This document shows positions 36,741-45,832 of a stretch of DNA of 64,000 nt, piece by piece (the stretch's first letter is position 1; every line of letters starts with the position of its first letter). Under the pieces are notes generated by a model that worked only from the letters and a program-made list of their open reading frames with translations, was not told the origin of the DNA and ran no database searches. Origin of the DNA: Acidobacteriota bacterium. GTDB taxonomy: Bacteria > Acidobacteriota > Terriglobia > Terriglobales > Acidobacteriaceae. The DNA lies in NCBI GenBank assembly GCA_013289795.1, contig JABCZH010000019.1, positions 1-64,000 on the forward strand, given 5' to 3'. The position numbers and the translations under genes were made by a program.

Positions 36741-38077
36741 TAAGGCTGCCCCTTGGGAATGCCCGCACTCGGCTTCTGCGGTTTCGCCGTGGTACTCGGC
36801 GGCGCAGTGGCGGGGTTTGCGGTTTGGGTCACAGGAGACGGGGTTTGCGTCGCTGCGCGTAGTGGCGGAGCAGATGTGTTCGTCGAATGCGCGGTGACGT
36901 CGGCTTTCTTCACGGCCGGCTTGTGATGGCGCGCCTTGGCAAGTTTCTTCTTGCTGGCCGTCTTTGATTCGGCAATCTTTGAATTGGCAGTCTTTGGGTT
37001 GGCGGTTGGTTTAACAGAAGGAAGCACATGCGCTGGAGTTGTTGTCTTCGGAGCCGCAGTTTCATGCACCACCAAAGCCGCAGGCTTCACGCCCGCCGCC
37101 ACCGCAGCCTTCGCGACTGAGAGCGAAAGCGGCGGTTGCTTCACCGGTCCTTGCAAATCCGGATTCACGACAATCTGATGTTCGTAACGCAAATCCACCG
37201 AGTCGAGCCGGGCGAATTGCTGCCGCCATTCCTGCGCGTGGCTGATGTAGATTTTGAACCGGCTTAGAAAATCAGAAGCCCCCAGGTGCACCAACACTTC
37301 ACCGCCGGCATCGTTGGCCAAGACTTTCACATCGTCCGAGTCGGAGAGATCAACTTCGCTCAAGTCCTGCGAATAGTGGGCGCCCTCGGAATCCAGCTCA
37401 CTGAGCAGTTGGTTGTAGATCTTCATGCGGGGAGCGCGCGTCGATTGCGGCTCGCCTGCATTCATCCCGAGAATCACCGGGAAGGAGAACTTCTTCTTGC
37501 TGCCGGCGGGCAGGTCCATCAACGTGCCGCTGGCGTCAGTCAGGAGAATCTTCGAACCCACGCGCACGAAGGCAACCGGAGTGCGCTCATGGATTTCAAT
37601 CTTGATGCGATTAGGGACAAAGCGCATCACGCTGGCCGTTTCCACCCAGGGAATCTGCTGAAGCTGTTTTTGTCGTTGATCGAGCGGAATGAAGAAAATG
37701 TTGCGGCCAATGTCCTCGCCCATGACTTCCATCACCTGCGGGCGCGTAACGTTGCCCAGGCCGCTGATTTCGATGTCGTCACTCGATTCCACGCGAAAGC
37801 GCCAGGAGTGCTCGCCATAATGGTAGACGGCAGTGATGGCGAGCCCGCACACCAGCACAACCAATGCAGCCAATGCGCCCCAGGTCAGGCGCGTGGCGGC
37901 CTTTTTGGGCAGGGAACCGCGACGGACAGAGATACGCTTTTGTCCACGCAGGAAGGGTGACTGTTCGTCCACATCCAAGTCGAGCCGATGCGCGTCGTCA
38001 AGTTCCTGGCGCGAGGGCTCGTCGGCCTGTGGATACAACTCTTCCTGCGAGATGGTGGAACCAGACTTTCTCGCCAT
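36740..38077 (-). CDS. ftsQ: Cell division protein FtsQ with a long low-complexity tail
   Basis: Bitopic division protein that links the cytoplasmic ring to septal wall synthesis. The 445-residue product has a cytoplasmic front, one membrane helix (about 50-72; WGALAALVVLVCGLAITAVY), a POTRA domain (IEISGLGNVTRPQVMEVM, about 85-155) and the FtsQ beta domain to about 300. The last 130 or so residues are an extra tail rich in Ala, Lys, Pro and Thr (KTANSKIAESKTASKKKLAK, then TQTP repeats), which typical FtsQ lacks. This tail would be periplasmic and basic and could bind the wall. The ATG at 38077 is preferred over the adjacent TTG. It overlaps ftsA. Confidence 0.93.
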   Translation of the reverse strand: MARKSGSTISQEELYPQADEPSRQELDDAHRLDLDVDEQSPFLRGQKRISVRRGSLPKKAATRLTWGALAALVVLVCGLAITAVYHYGEHSWRFRVESSDDIEISGLGNVTRPQVMEVMGEDIGRNIFFIPLDQRQKQLQQIPWVETASVMRFVPNRIKIEIHERTPVAFVRVGSKILLTDASGTLMDLPAGSKKKFSFPVILGMNAGEPQSTRAPRMKIYNQLLSELDSEGAHYSQDLSEVDLSDSDDVKVLANDAGGEVLVHLGASDFLSRFKIYISHAQEWRQQFARLDSVDLRYEHQIVVNPDLQGPVKQPPLSLSVAKAAVAAGVKPAALVVHETAAPKTTTPAHVLPSVKPTANPKTANSKIAESKTASKKKLAKARHHKPAVKKADVTAHSTNTSAPPLRAATQTPSPVTQTANPATAPPSTTAKPQKPSAGIPKGQP

Positions 38078-38320
38078 CAATACAGGTCAGTTGTCGTCAG
38101 CGAATCGCGTGAGCGTGACTACTATAACGGCTTTTGGGGAGTTGGGGTAGAGGAAATCTTGGTGCGCCTGTGCGTTTCATTCTCGGGGCGCCCCATCCGC
38201 ATCATCGAGAGTAGGATTAGTGTGCGAAGAGTGGCTCAACCCCATCCTCGGAAGTATGGTTAAGAACGCAAGGGATAGGCCATCCGCCACCCCGGGCTCA
38301 CCAGGTCCGTTTCGCAGATT

Positions 38321-38755
38321 ATGATTTCTCAGGGGCGCATAATCCGGATTTTTCAGACCAAGGGTGGGTCCGGGGGCTCAACCTCAACGGCGGAAGAGCT
38401 GTCACAGCCTGCGAGGAAGTTCCTTGAGGCTCGATTAAACGGAGAAAGCCCTTTGATCGCTCGTGTCCAATCCACGGAAACTTGGTTTGCCCTTACCCCG
38501 TCACACCTTGTCTCCAGCGTTGACGGTCTTGTTCGGCGCGTTTCTCTCACAGACATTAACGGTTTTGCACCTAGGCTAGAGCAACTGGCGGAACTAGTTG
38601 AGCGTAACCGTTCCGGAGGAATGCTCGAACTCTCGTCGAAGGACGGTCGTATCGTTGAGTTGTCAATAGAGGCAGGGAAACCCTTTGTGGGTCTACTGAA
38701 TGTCTTCATTTACATCGTTAAAACAAACCGGTCTGCGAACGCAGGTAATGCCTAA
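38321..38755 (+). CDS. Hypothetical protein, bacterial PH-like pattern
   Basis: A 144-residue plus-strand gene placed inside the minus-strand division cluster. The middle reads WFALTPSHLVSSVDGLVRRVSLTDINGF, resembling the strand pattern of bacterial PH-like domains (a FALT strand, then a basic strand, then SLTDI); the end has FVGLLNVFIYIV, a short hydrophobic strand or helix. No catalytic motif or signal peptide is visible. The family is a guess from the pattern alone. It is divergent from ftsQ with 243 bases between, and its codons and composition look like a real gene. Confidence 0.6.
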   Translation: MISQGRIIRIFQTKGGSGGSTSTAEELSQPARKFLEARLNGESPLIARVQSTETWFALTPSHLVSSVDGLVRRVSLTDINGFAPRLEQLAELVERNRSGGMLELSSKDGRIVELSIEAGKPFVGLLNVFIYIVKTNRSANAGNA

Positions 38756-38820
38756 GCCTGAGAGTCCCTGATTTTACCGACCATCGCCAGTACCCGCCTC
38801 TATCGCATAGCTGAATAGCA

Positions 38821-39351
38821 TCACGCCGCTTTCTTGCGCTTGCTCCCGCCCGCCTTCGCAATCTTCTCCACCTGCTCCAAATGATTCAAATCGTGCCCGG
38901 CGAACATGCGCACGAGATGCGCCACTGTCTCCTTACCGCGCTCCGAGTGCATGCCATGGTTTTCCCAGAGATTCTTGGGCAGCGCCTTCAGCATGCGCAG
39001 ATTGTTCTCGCGTAGCACGCGGAAAGTTTCGAGCGAGACTTTGGGATCCTGCCCGGCGTAGTCGAGAGTCTCGGCCCACACATCCTGATCGAAGGCCTGG
39101 ATGGGCACGCCGTCGCTGCCGATGATCAGCCGCATTCGCCAGCTTCCGACGATTTCGGCATCCACCAAATGCGCCAGAATTTCGGCGATGGACCATTTCC
39201 CCAGCTCCGGGCGTGTGGAAAGTTGTTTCTTGCTGAGGGGTTTGATGAGTTTGGCCAATTTCTTGACAGTTTCCTGCTGTACTTGCAGAGGTTCTTTGCC
39301 CTGCATGTAGGCGGTGATGCGTTGGGTGTACTGTTGTGGCGTTTCCTGCAT
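38821..39351 (-). CDS. DinB-family four-helix protein
   Basis: Cytoplasmic protein of 176 residues of the DinB/DfsB superfamily of metal-binding helical bundles, many of which act as thiol-dependent transferases. Seen: GKWSIAEILAHLVDAEI in helix 2 (first His ligand), a middle region FDQDVWAETLDY, and HDLNHLEQVEKI in the last helix with the two other His ligands. The tail is lysine-rich. GGAGG five bases before the ATG is a strong ribosome site. It sits between the hypothetical membrane gene and ftsQ and interrupts the division cluster; no link to division is known. Confidence 0.85.
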   Translation of the reverse strand: MQETPQQYTQRITAYMQGKEPLQVQQETVKKLAKLIKPLSKKQLSTRPELGKWSIAEILAHLVDAEIVGSWRMRLIIGSDGVPIQAFDQDVWAETLDYAGQDPKVSLETFRVLRENNLRMLKALPKNLWENHGMHSERGKETVAHLVRMFAGHDLNHLEQVEKIAKAGGSKRKKAA

Positions 39352-39428
39352 GGAGTCCTCCGAGAGTCAGTCTGAATGCTACTTAGACCGCACCGAGGAC
39401 GATAAGGATGCGAAAAAAAGACGAGCAG

Positions 39429-39842
39429 CTAGATCGGGTCCCGGCTCGGAGCGGTGGGGGTTCGAGGCATCACCAATTCCACCCGCGGATGAACTACAGG
39501 AATCTGTATCTGTTGCAGTTGCTGCAGGACTACCATCCGCGCTCTGCTGCCTTCCAGACGGGCGCATGCGGCTTGCTGCCGTGCAAACTGAGTCTGCACC
39601 GAGGCCATGCGAACCTGGGCCATTTCCATCGCGGCCTGGGCGCGGTCGAACCGGGTCGAGGTCCTTCCCATTGCGACCTCTGCCATCGCCATCAGTTGGG
39701 TGGCTTGCCCCGAAATGCGTTCAACCGCAACTCGCGCCTTGGATGCCAGGCAATTCCCACCGATCCTGCTGACAAAATGATTGCCCATGAACAGTGCCAG
39801 TAAGCCTACCGCCATCCAGTATGTCGTCTTTTCGGAAGCCAT
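39429..39842 (-). CDS. Hypothetical membrane-anchored helical protein
   Basis: 137 residues: a short front, one membrane helix (YWMAVGLLALFMGNHFV), then a long alanine, methionine and arginine-rich helix (about 30-105) likely to form a coiled coil, and a proline-rich end (VELVMPRTPTAPSRDPI). I do not recognise a family. The ATG at 39842 follows GGAG with seven bases between; five extra codons are open upstream. It lies right after murC on the same strand, so probably shares its transcript and could be an envelope protein. Confidence 0.65.
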   Translation of the reverse strand: MASEKTTYWMAVGLLALFMGNHFVSRIGGNCLASKARVAVERISGQATQLMAMAEVAMGRTSTRFDRAQAAMEMAQVRMASVQTQFARQQAACARLEGSRARMVVLQQLQQIQIPVVHPRVELVMPRTPTAPSRDPI

Positions 39843-39958
39843 GTTGTTGCTCCTCATCCGGTTATGGAGATTAGACGGGAGACCTCAAGAATCGTTATCG
39901 CCCGTGTTGCACAATGTTATGTACGGGTTGGGGCGCGAAAAGGTTTCCGGACGCCTGC

Positions 39959-41374
39959 CTACGTCGAAATCAACGGTTCCAGGGTCTTATTCGCAAGCTG
40001 GGCCAGGATCATCGGCCCAAGCTGAGAGACGCTGCCAGCGCCCAGGGTCAGGATCATGTCGCCCTCGTGGGCGAGGCTTGCGGACGCTTCGACAGCCTCA
40101 GAGAATGACGCGACGTAGCGAGCCGGCCGTTCGCCTTCGTCTTCGATGTTCCTGGCCAAGGCTTCGCCGGTGATTCCATCGATGGGCGCCTCGCTGGCGG
40201 CGTAAATGTCAAGAATCAGCAGGGAGTCGGCATCGCCAAAAGCAGTCGCGAATTCCTTCATCAGGTCGCGGGTGCGAGTATAACGATGCGGCTGGAAAAT
40301 CACATGAGTCTTGCGAAATCCGCATTGCTTGGCGGCGGCCAGGGTGGCGCGAATCTCCGTGGGATGGTGGCCATAATCATCGATGACGCTCACACCGGCC
40401 GCTTTCCCTCTCAACTGAAACCGCCGATCCACTCCGCGGAAGTGTTCCAGCCCAGAGCGAATCTGGTCGGCGGGGATATCAAGACCAATGCCCACGGCAA
40501 TTGCGGCGGTTGCATTCAAAACGTTGTGCACGCCGGGAACATGAAGGCGAAACTCTCCCAACCCCTGGTCTTTGTAGGTGACCTTGAACTGGCTCAGCGG
40601 CGGAGCGTCTCCCGTGATGGGAGAACTCTTGCCCAGGCCGACATGGAAATCGGAACCACGGCGGGTGCCGTAGGTGACCATGCGCCGGCGAATCTGCGGA
40701 AAGAGGCGGCGAAGGGTCGGGTCATCATTGCAGACCACCACCATGCCGTAGAACGGCACGCGATCCATAAATTCCAGGAAGGCACGCTTGACGTCGCCCA
40801 TGTTGCGGTAGCAATCCATGTGTTCGCGGTCGATGTTGGTGATTACCGAGAGAATGGGAGACAACTTGAGAAACGACCGGTCACTCTCGTCAGCTTCAGC
40901 GACCAGATAGTGCGATTTTCCCAGGCGGGCGTTCGATCCCATGGCGTCCACGCGGCCACCCACGACTACGGTAGGATCGAGGCCTCCAGCGGCAAGCACC
41001 GCCGCGACCATCGAGGTGGTCGTGGTCTTGCCATGCATGCCGGCGACGGCGATGCCGTACTTCAAGCGCATCAACTCAGCCAGCATTTCGGCGCGCTGAA
41101 TCACAGGAATATGCAACGTCCGCGCCCGGCTGATCTCTGGATTTTCCGGTGAGATGGCCGAGCTGGCCACAACGACCTCGGCTCCAACGATGTTTTCCGC
41201 CCCATGCCCCTCGAAAACCGTTGCGCCTAGACCTGCAAGTCGCTGTGTGACAGCGGAACTCTTGAGGTCGGAGCCGGAAACCTTGTAGCCAAGGTTCAGC
41301 AGCACTTCGGCGATGCCGCTCATGCCGATGCCGCCGATTCCCACGAAATGAATGCGCTGGATTTTCGCGAACAT
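39959..41374 (-). CDS. murC: UDP-N-acetylmuramate--L-alanine ligase
   Basis: Cytoplasmic ATP-dependent ligase that adds L-alanine to UDP-MurNAc, the first step of peptide-stem synthesis. The 471-residue protein has the N-terminal nucleotide fold HFVGIGGIGMSGIAEVL, the ATP loop AGMHGKTTTTSMVA, EADESDRSFL, INIDREHMD-like TNIDREHMDCY, and the C-terminal DDYGHHPTEI and FQPHRYTRT signatures. All are typical of MurC. It begins the minus-strand division cluster; murB and ddl, which often stand between murC and ftsQ, are absent and replaced by unrelated genes. Confidence 0.97.
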   Translation of the reverse strand: MFAKIQRIHFVGIGGIGMSGIAEVLLNLGYKVSGSDLKSSAVTQRLAGLGATVFEGHGAENIVGAEVVVASSAISPENPEISRARTLHIPVIQRAEMLAELMRLKYGIAVAGMHGKTTTTSMVAAVLAAGGLDPTVVVGGRVDAMGSNARLGKSHYLVAEADESDRSFLKLSPILSVITNIDREHMDCYRNMGDVKRAFLEFMDRVPFYGMVVVCNDDPTLRRLFPQIRRRMVTYGTRRGSDFHVGLGKSSPITGDAPPLSQFKVTYKDQGLGEFRLHVPGVHNVLNATAAIAVGIGLDIPADQIRSGLEHFRGVDRRFQLRGKAAGVSVIDDYGHHPTEIRATLAAAKQCGFRKTHVIFQPHRYTRTRDLMKEFATAFGDADSLLILDIYAASEAPIDGITGEALARNIEDEGERPARYVASFSEAVEASASLAHEGDMILTLGAGSVSQLGPMILAQLANKTLEPLIST

Positions 41375-41465
41375 GAGTCAGACTTTAGCCGCTGATCAAC
41401 GCAGATTAACGCGGATGACATCGATTCTGGGCTATTGGGGAAACAGATGCAAGTGGGGAATGAGA

Positions 41466-41987
41466 CTACTTCGCGGCAACGGCTTTAGCAGCGCCCAGAT
41501 GCTCGAGGGCGCGATCCACCACCGCTTGCATTTCCCGCGCGTATTTCACTTCACGGCCTTTGGCGAGAATATTTCGGGCTTCCTCAGGAGAAAACCAGGT
41601 CGGGTTGCGCATAGGCTCGTGAGATTCTTCGGTACGTTCGATTTCCATGAGAAAAGCCTTTACTACAAACTCACGAACTCCTGGCGTTTTCCAGAACACG
41701 CCTTTCGAGTGGATGTAAAGGTGAAAGTGACGCGGCTCAATATGTCCGCGAACTCCGGCCTCTTCCCAGGCTTCGCGCTCGGCGGCCTGGCTGTGGGACA
41801 TCGAAGGCTCGGGAGCGCCCTTGGGAAACGTCCATTTGTTGCCCCCGTTGGTATTCACCAGCAGGAACTCGACGAATGACCCGCGCCGCCGGTAACACAC
41901 AGCTGCCACCTGCAACGGCAGTGCAAATCTAAGAAATCGCGATGCTGACAACTGCAACTCCTTCGCTGAAAGCTCCAACTTAACCAT
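41466..41987 (-). CDS. Nudix hydrolase
   Basis: Hydrolase of nucleoside-diphosphate compounds, 173 residues. It shows LPLQVAAVCYRR at the fold start, GGNKWTFPKGAPE, and a Nudix box SHSQAAEREAWEEAGV that keeps the catalytic REAWEEAGV core, while the earlier Glu of the box (G-x5-E) is Met. The substrate cannot be told. The frame is open upstream to a TTG at 42038, but the ATG at 41987 gives a better-sized N-terminus. It is 91 bases upstream of murC on the same strand and divergent from the TonB-like gene. Confidence 0.85.
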   Translation of the reverse strand: MVKLELSAKELQLSASRFLRFALPLQVAAVCYRRRGSFVEFLLVNTNGGNKWTFPKGAPEPSMSHSQAAEREAWEEAGVRGHIEPRHFHLYIHSKGVFWKTPGVREFVVKAFLMEIERTEESHEPMRNPTWFSPEEARNILAKGREVKYAREMQAVVDRALEHLGAAKAVAAK

Positions 41988-42205
41988 CCTAATGGCAGAA
42001 TATTTCAGGAGTATTAAAATGCAACAAAAAAGGTGCAATGAGCCCGTTACTGAAGTCCGTACTGGGAAGGCCGGGTTTTGGCGTTCAAGAACAAGAGTTT
42101 AGCGGAATGGCGCATTGGCTGCGCGGACTGGGGGCCCCTCATACCCGAAACCGCACGGCCTTTCATGCGTCTAATTGGAGTAGCATTGCTTGTTCGGATA
42201 CGCTG

Positions 42206-42850
42206 ATGTTTGCCCAACTCAATCCGACCTCTGGAAGGAAACCAACGATCGTGGGCAGCTCCGTGGCAGCACATTTGTTGTTACTGGCGTGGGTGCTTCA
42301 CAGCCCGGCCCCGACCTTTGTTTCTCCGTCTTCCATCGTGCAGGGGGAGCACGGCACTGGTTTGCAGTCCCTTTATTTTCCCGGCAAGCCTGAGGTTTCG
42401 GAGCAGCCCTCTCAGCGAGCGCACTTGACTTGGAGCCATTCGCTCAAGAAAGTGAACGCACCGCGCAAGCCGCCTCCGGTGTCGAGGGTTGAATCAGACA
42501 CAGAAATCATTGCCGCGCTCGCTCCCAACGAGCGGCCTGCCGGTTCACCGTACGGATCGCTTTATTACGGGAAGGCCACTGGGCCTGAGGTTCGGCCGGC
42601 GCTGCCGGTTGTAGCTCGCGATCCGGCGATTGGATCTGATCTGTCCAATGGGATTATGGGTGACGTGGTGGTGGAAGTGACGATTGATGAGCAAGGCAAG
42701 ATTGTTGAACTAAAGTTAATTCAGAGCCTGTCGCAGTCGGTTGATCAACTGGTGCTGGCAGCAGTGGCCAAGTGGCAGTTCCTCCCGGCCACTCGGAACG
42801 GCACGCCCATCGCTTCCAAACAAGACATTTACTACCACTTTCCGCGCTAA
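42206..42850 (+). CDS. TonB-like energy transducer
   Basis: Inner-membrane protein with a periplasmic TonB C-terminal domain. From the ATG at 42206 the product is 214 residues: a short cytoplasmic front, one membrane helix (IVGSSVAAHLLLLAWVL), a proline-containing linker and the TonB fold (about 145-214; GDVVVEVTIDEQGKIVELKL, LAAVAKWQFLPATRNG). It would pass proton-motive energy to outer-membrane receptors such as the one at 23204. The frame is open from an ATG at 42038; I prefer the later start because it puts the helix near the N-terminus. No exbB or exbD is near. Confidence 0.8.
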   Translation: MFAQLNPTSGRKPTIVGSSVAAHLLLLAWVLHSPAPTFVSPSSIVQGEHGTGLQSLYFPGKPEVSEQPSQRAHLTWSHSLKKVNAPRKPPPVSRVESDTEIIAALAPNERPAGSPYGSLYYGKATGPEVRPALPVVARDPAIGSDLSNGIMGDVVVEVTIDEQGKIVELKLIQSLSQSVDQLVLAAVAKWQFLPATRNGTPIASKQDIYYHFPR

Positions 42851-42948
42851 GCTGGCTACCGCTTGCCGTAGTCTGACAGCGTGCCTGCTCTCGCGGTTCG
42901 GTTCCCTTACCCTTTTCCGCACCCAGTAGTTCCAGGTTCGAAGTTGAC

Positions 42949-44268
42949 TCAGCGCGAGGGCAGCGGGTAGTAGCCTTCCTTGGAGAAGACTTCGACGCAG
43001 GGGCGCAGGTCGGATGACTTGCAACCCGGGCGATCGACCCGGATTTCGACCTCGCGGCGGGTGTCGCTGGGAGTGGCGCGAGTCATGTAGCCAAGAGTGT
43101 ACTGATTGCGGGCATCGCCAATGATCCGCGAATAGACTTCTTCGATGGCGGTGCGGGAATACTCGGCGAGCACCTCGCCGCCGGTGGCATTGGCGTATTT
43201 CGGCAGGATGTTGCTGTATCCCTGGCCCGGAATGCGCAATCTTTCCACCTTGTTGTAACCGGGAATCGAGGAACTTCCCACGGCGATGCCGTACACCAGA
43301 ATCTCGTTCGACAGCAGCACCTGCAAAACCGTACCGTAGTTGGCATCGCTGCGATATTCGCGGCCGTCGCTGATCACAAAAATGATCTTGCGGCGGTCCT
43401 TGGGCCGTTTCCCCAGGTCCCGCGCGGCCAATAGAATGGCGTCATTCAAGACGTGAGACTGTTTGGAGGGGGTGGTCACCGGCGTGGTAGGCGAGTCGAT
43501 TGGGATGCCGTTGACAGATGGCCCCTGTGGGCCTAGTGGCCCGCCGGTGACGGGCACTCCTGGAACCTCACCGTGTTTGGTCCTCAGGCCGTTCAGTACA
43601 CCCTCCAGTTTGCGGCCGACGGCGTTAAAGTCCGCCAGTTGCGAGACGCTGGTGCTGTAGGTATAGATCGCCACTTCATCGAATCCAGCGAATGAGCCGG
43701 CCAGAGTGGAAAAGGTCTCGTTCACTTTTTGAACGGCAATGTCGGACATGCCGAGATCAACAATCACGGCGACTGAAAGGGCGAAGGGATCGCTGGTGAA
43801 GAAATTCAGGTTCTGCTTCCTGCCGTCTTCATAGACCGAAAAGTCCGTGGACAATAGCCCGCTCACCAGGTGTCCTGATTCGTCGGTGACTCGCACCGGC
43901 ACCACTACCTGATTGACATTGACGCGGAGCTGGAAGAGTTGGTCCTGCGCGGCCGATTGCGACTTGGCGGCGCTGCCCGGCGGGACAGTGTTGATCTTCA
44001 TGGGTGGGGGCGGGCCTGGTGGGGCGTCGCCGGAATCTGATGATGAAGCCGGAGGAGCTTGGTTCGGCGGGTTGGTTGGATTGGTGCCCGGCGGAGCGGC
44101 CTTCAACTCGGGAGCTGCGGGAACTGGCGGTTGAGAGGTCGAAGGCGCGTCCGGAATACTGGATTTCTGGTCCGGCTGCTGTTGGGCCATGGCAGGGGTC
44201 AAGGCCAGACAAAGCAACAAGATTGGTACCCCAGCGCAGGTTCGTCGCACAGCCATCACTTGCCCCAC
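42949..44268 (-). CDS. Secreted VWFA protein with degenerate metal site
   Basis: Exported protein of the VWFA-related family common in Acidobacteria. A signal peptide (VPILLLCLALTPAMAQ), a long Pro/Ala linker (about 30-110), an N-terminal strand region (VNVNQVVVPVRVTDESG, FSVYEDGRKQNL) and a VWA domain follow. The metal site reads VDLGMSD where D-x-S-x-S is expected, so it is probably impaired, unlike the two neighbours. The start is uncertain: an ATG at 44292 opens the frame, but GGAGGG stands six bases before a GTG at 44268. It is divergent from the second VWFA gene, so the pair may share a control region of about 110 bases. Confidence 0.85.
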   Translation of the reverse strand: MGQVMAVRRTCAGVPILLLCLALTPAMAQQQPDQKSSIPDAPSTSQPPVPAAPELKAAPPGTNPTNPPNQAPPASSSDSGDAPPGPPPPMKINTVPPGSAAKSQSAAQDQLFQLRVNVNQVVVPVRVTDESGHLVSGLLSTDFSVYEDGRKQNLNFFTSDPFALSVAVIVDLGMSDIAVQKVNETFSTLAGSFAGFDEVAIYTYSTSVSQLADFNAVGRKLEGVLNGLRTKHGEVPGVPVTGGPLGPQGPSVNGIPIDSPTTPVTTPSKQSHVLNDAILLAARDLGKRPKDRRKIIFVISDGREYRSDANYGTVLQVLLSNEILVYGIAVGSSSIPGYNKVERLRIPGQGYSNILPKYANATGGEVLAEYSRTAIEEVYSRIIGDARNQYTLGYMTRATPSDTRREVEIRVDRPGCKSSDLRPCVEVFSKEGYYPLPSR

Positions 44269-44377
44269 CGATATCCCTCCACCTTGCGGCATCTATTTCC
44301 TGAGAATGCCGAATCTGGCAGTTTGTTGCATCTAATCATTCGGAATAGACTAACAAAATTGTAGTGAGAATATCTTG

Positions 44378-45394
44378 ATGCCAAAAACCCAAAGGCGGTT
44401 AGCTCTGAGCGGTGCGCTGTTGTTCATCGTGGCTGGTGTAGCTATTGCATCTCACGGCCAACAGCCGCCGCCCACGGACCCAGCCCAGAATTCGGATCAA
44501 ACCGACGAGACCCTGAAGGTCAATGTCAACGTGGTGCAACTATTCTTCAACGTCAAGGACAAGAAGGGTGGTCTGATCCCCAACCTGACCAAAGACCAGT
44601 TTCAGGTTTTGGAGGATGGCAAACCCCAAACCATCAAGTATTTTGCCGCCGAATCGAATCTCCCGCTAACGCTGGGCATTCTATTTGATACGAGCCCCAG
44701 TCAGGCCCGAGTGCTCGACATGGAGAAGCTGGTGGGCGGGCAATTTCTGGACGCAATCCTGCGGGATAAAGACCTGGCTTTTGTCATGGGCTTTGACGCC
44801 GACGTGGACTTGCTGCAGGACTTCACTAACTCCACTCGTCTGCTGAAGAAGGCGATGAACCAAGCGCGTATTGGCGGAGGGGGTGGGGCGACTGGGCCGG
44901 GAGGGGGACCGGTTCCGACGTTGAGCCACGGCTGCTGCACCATGCTTTATGACGCTGTGTACCTGGCGGCTCACGATGAACTGGCACAGCAGGTGGGAAG
45001 AAAGGCTATGATCCTGCTCACCGATGGCGAGGATGAAGGCAGCAAGCTCAAGATCCAGGAGGCGATTGAGGCGGCGCAAAAGTCGGATGCCATCTGCTAT
45101 GTGCTTTTGATCGCGGACCGTGGCGGGGCGTGGGGCGGCTTCGGCGGCGGTGAGATGAACAAGCTCAGCAAGGAAACCGGAGGCCGCGTCATTGAGGTGG
45201 GAAACAAGTTCGACAAGCTGAAAGAGGGCTTTGATCAGATCGCCCGTGAGCTACGCAGCCAGTACAATCTCGGCTACACTCCGAGCAACCCAAAGCTCGA
45301 CGGCACCTTCCGCAAGATCGAGATTCACGCCAACGACAAGGACTACAAGATTCAGTCGCGGGCCGGATATTATGCGGTGCCGAGGGCGGAATAG
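44378..45394 (+). CDS. Secreted VWFA protein with intact metal site
   Basis: 338 residues: signal peptide (LALSGALLFIVAGVAIASHG), a short linker, an N-terminal strand region (VNVNVVQLFFNVKDKKGG, FQVLEDGKPQTIK) and a VWA domain whose metal site is complete: FDTSPSQ (D-x-S-x-S), a Thr-type loop and LLTDGEDEGS. A glycine-rich loop (GGGGGATGPGGGP) is inserted before LSHGCCTMLYDAV. The end RELRSQYNLGYTPSN recurs in the other two copies. A role in envelope adhesion or assembly is inferred from the fold only. The ATG at 44378 follows a TTG in the same frame. Confidence 0.88.
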   Translation: MPKTQRRLALSGALLFIVAGVAIASHGQQPPPTDPAQNSDQTDETLKVNVNVVQLFFNVKDKKGGLIPNLTKDQFQVLEDGKPQTIKYFAAESNLPLTLGILFDTSPSQARVLDMEKLVGGQFLDAILRDKDLAFVMGFDADVDLLQDFTNSTRLLKKAMNQARIGGGGGATGPGGGPVPTLSHGCCTMLYDAVYLAAHDELAQQVGRKAMILLTDGEDEGSKLKIQEAIEAAQKSDAICYVLLIADRGGAWGGFGGGEMNKLSKETGGRVIEVGNKFDKLKEGFDQIARELRSQYNLGYTPSNPKLDGTFRKIEIHANDKDYKIQSRAGYYAVPRAE

Positions 45395-45407
45395 GCCTGT
45401 CCGCACA

Positions 45408-45824
45408 TCAGCCCGGTGAAGGCCGGTCCTTTACTCGGATCACAAACTTCAGTCCCGACCAGATTTCATTCACCGCGCAGACTTTGACGTCCACGAGTCC
45501 GGCTTGCAATCCGATGCTGCGGACGTCGTTTTCGGTAAGGTCGGTAGCGACGCCGGAGGCCTTTTTCGGCCAACTCACCCAAAGCATTCCCGCTGGCGCG
45601 AGCATCTCCGCAATCCGAGAGAAATGTTTCTTCAAGTCGGCGGCGCTCTTGACGAAGATCATGGCGAAATCAAGCGGAACCCGGCCATCTTTCACGATCT
45701 GGCAAGTTGCGACGGAGGTCTTCAGTTCAGCTTTCACATCGGCCGGGGGATCCAGCAGAAGAACATGGAAGCGCTCTTTGATCCCAAGTTTCTTGGGAAG
45801 TGGAGTGCCGGAGTATCCCGCCAT
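45408..45824 (-). CDS. DUF3052 family protein
   Basis: A 138-residue cytoplasmic protein matching the DUF3052 pattern: front MAGYSGTPLPKKLGIK, VLLLDPP, DFAMIFVKSAADLKKHF, GMLWVSWPKKASG, then DLTENDVRSIGLQAGLVDVKVCAVNEIWSGLKFVIR. The function of this family is not known; the fold may be related to methyltransferases. It starts only 8 bases after the VWFA gene at 45833-46984 on the same strand with a good AGGA site, so the two are likely one operon. It converges with the second VWFA gene. Confidence 0.88.
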   Translation of the reverse strand: MAGYSGTPLPKKLGIKERFHVLLLDPPADVKAELKTSVATCQIVKDGRVPLDFAMIFVKSAADLKKHFSRIAEMLAPAGMLWVSWPKKASGVATDLTENDVRSIGLQAGLVDVKVCAVNEIWSGLKFVIRVKDRPSPG

Positions 45825-45832
45825 GAGAATTC

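Noticed and set aside
35799-36743. Long plus-strand open frame opposite ftsA (314 codons)
   Set aside because: It is the mirror of a GC-rich real gene, with His- and Arg-rich composition and no family pattern; the ftsA frame is certain.
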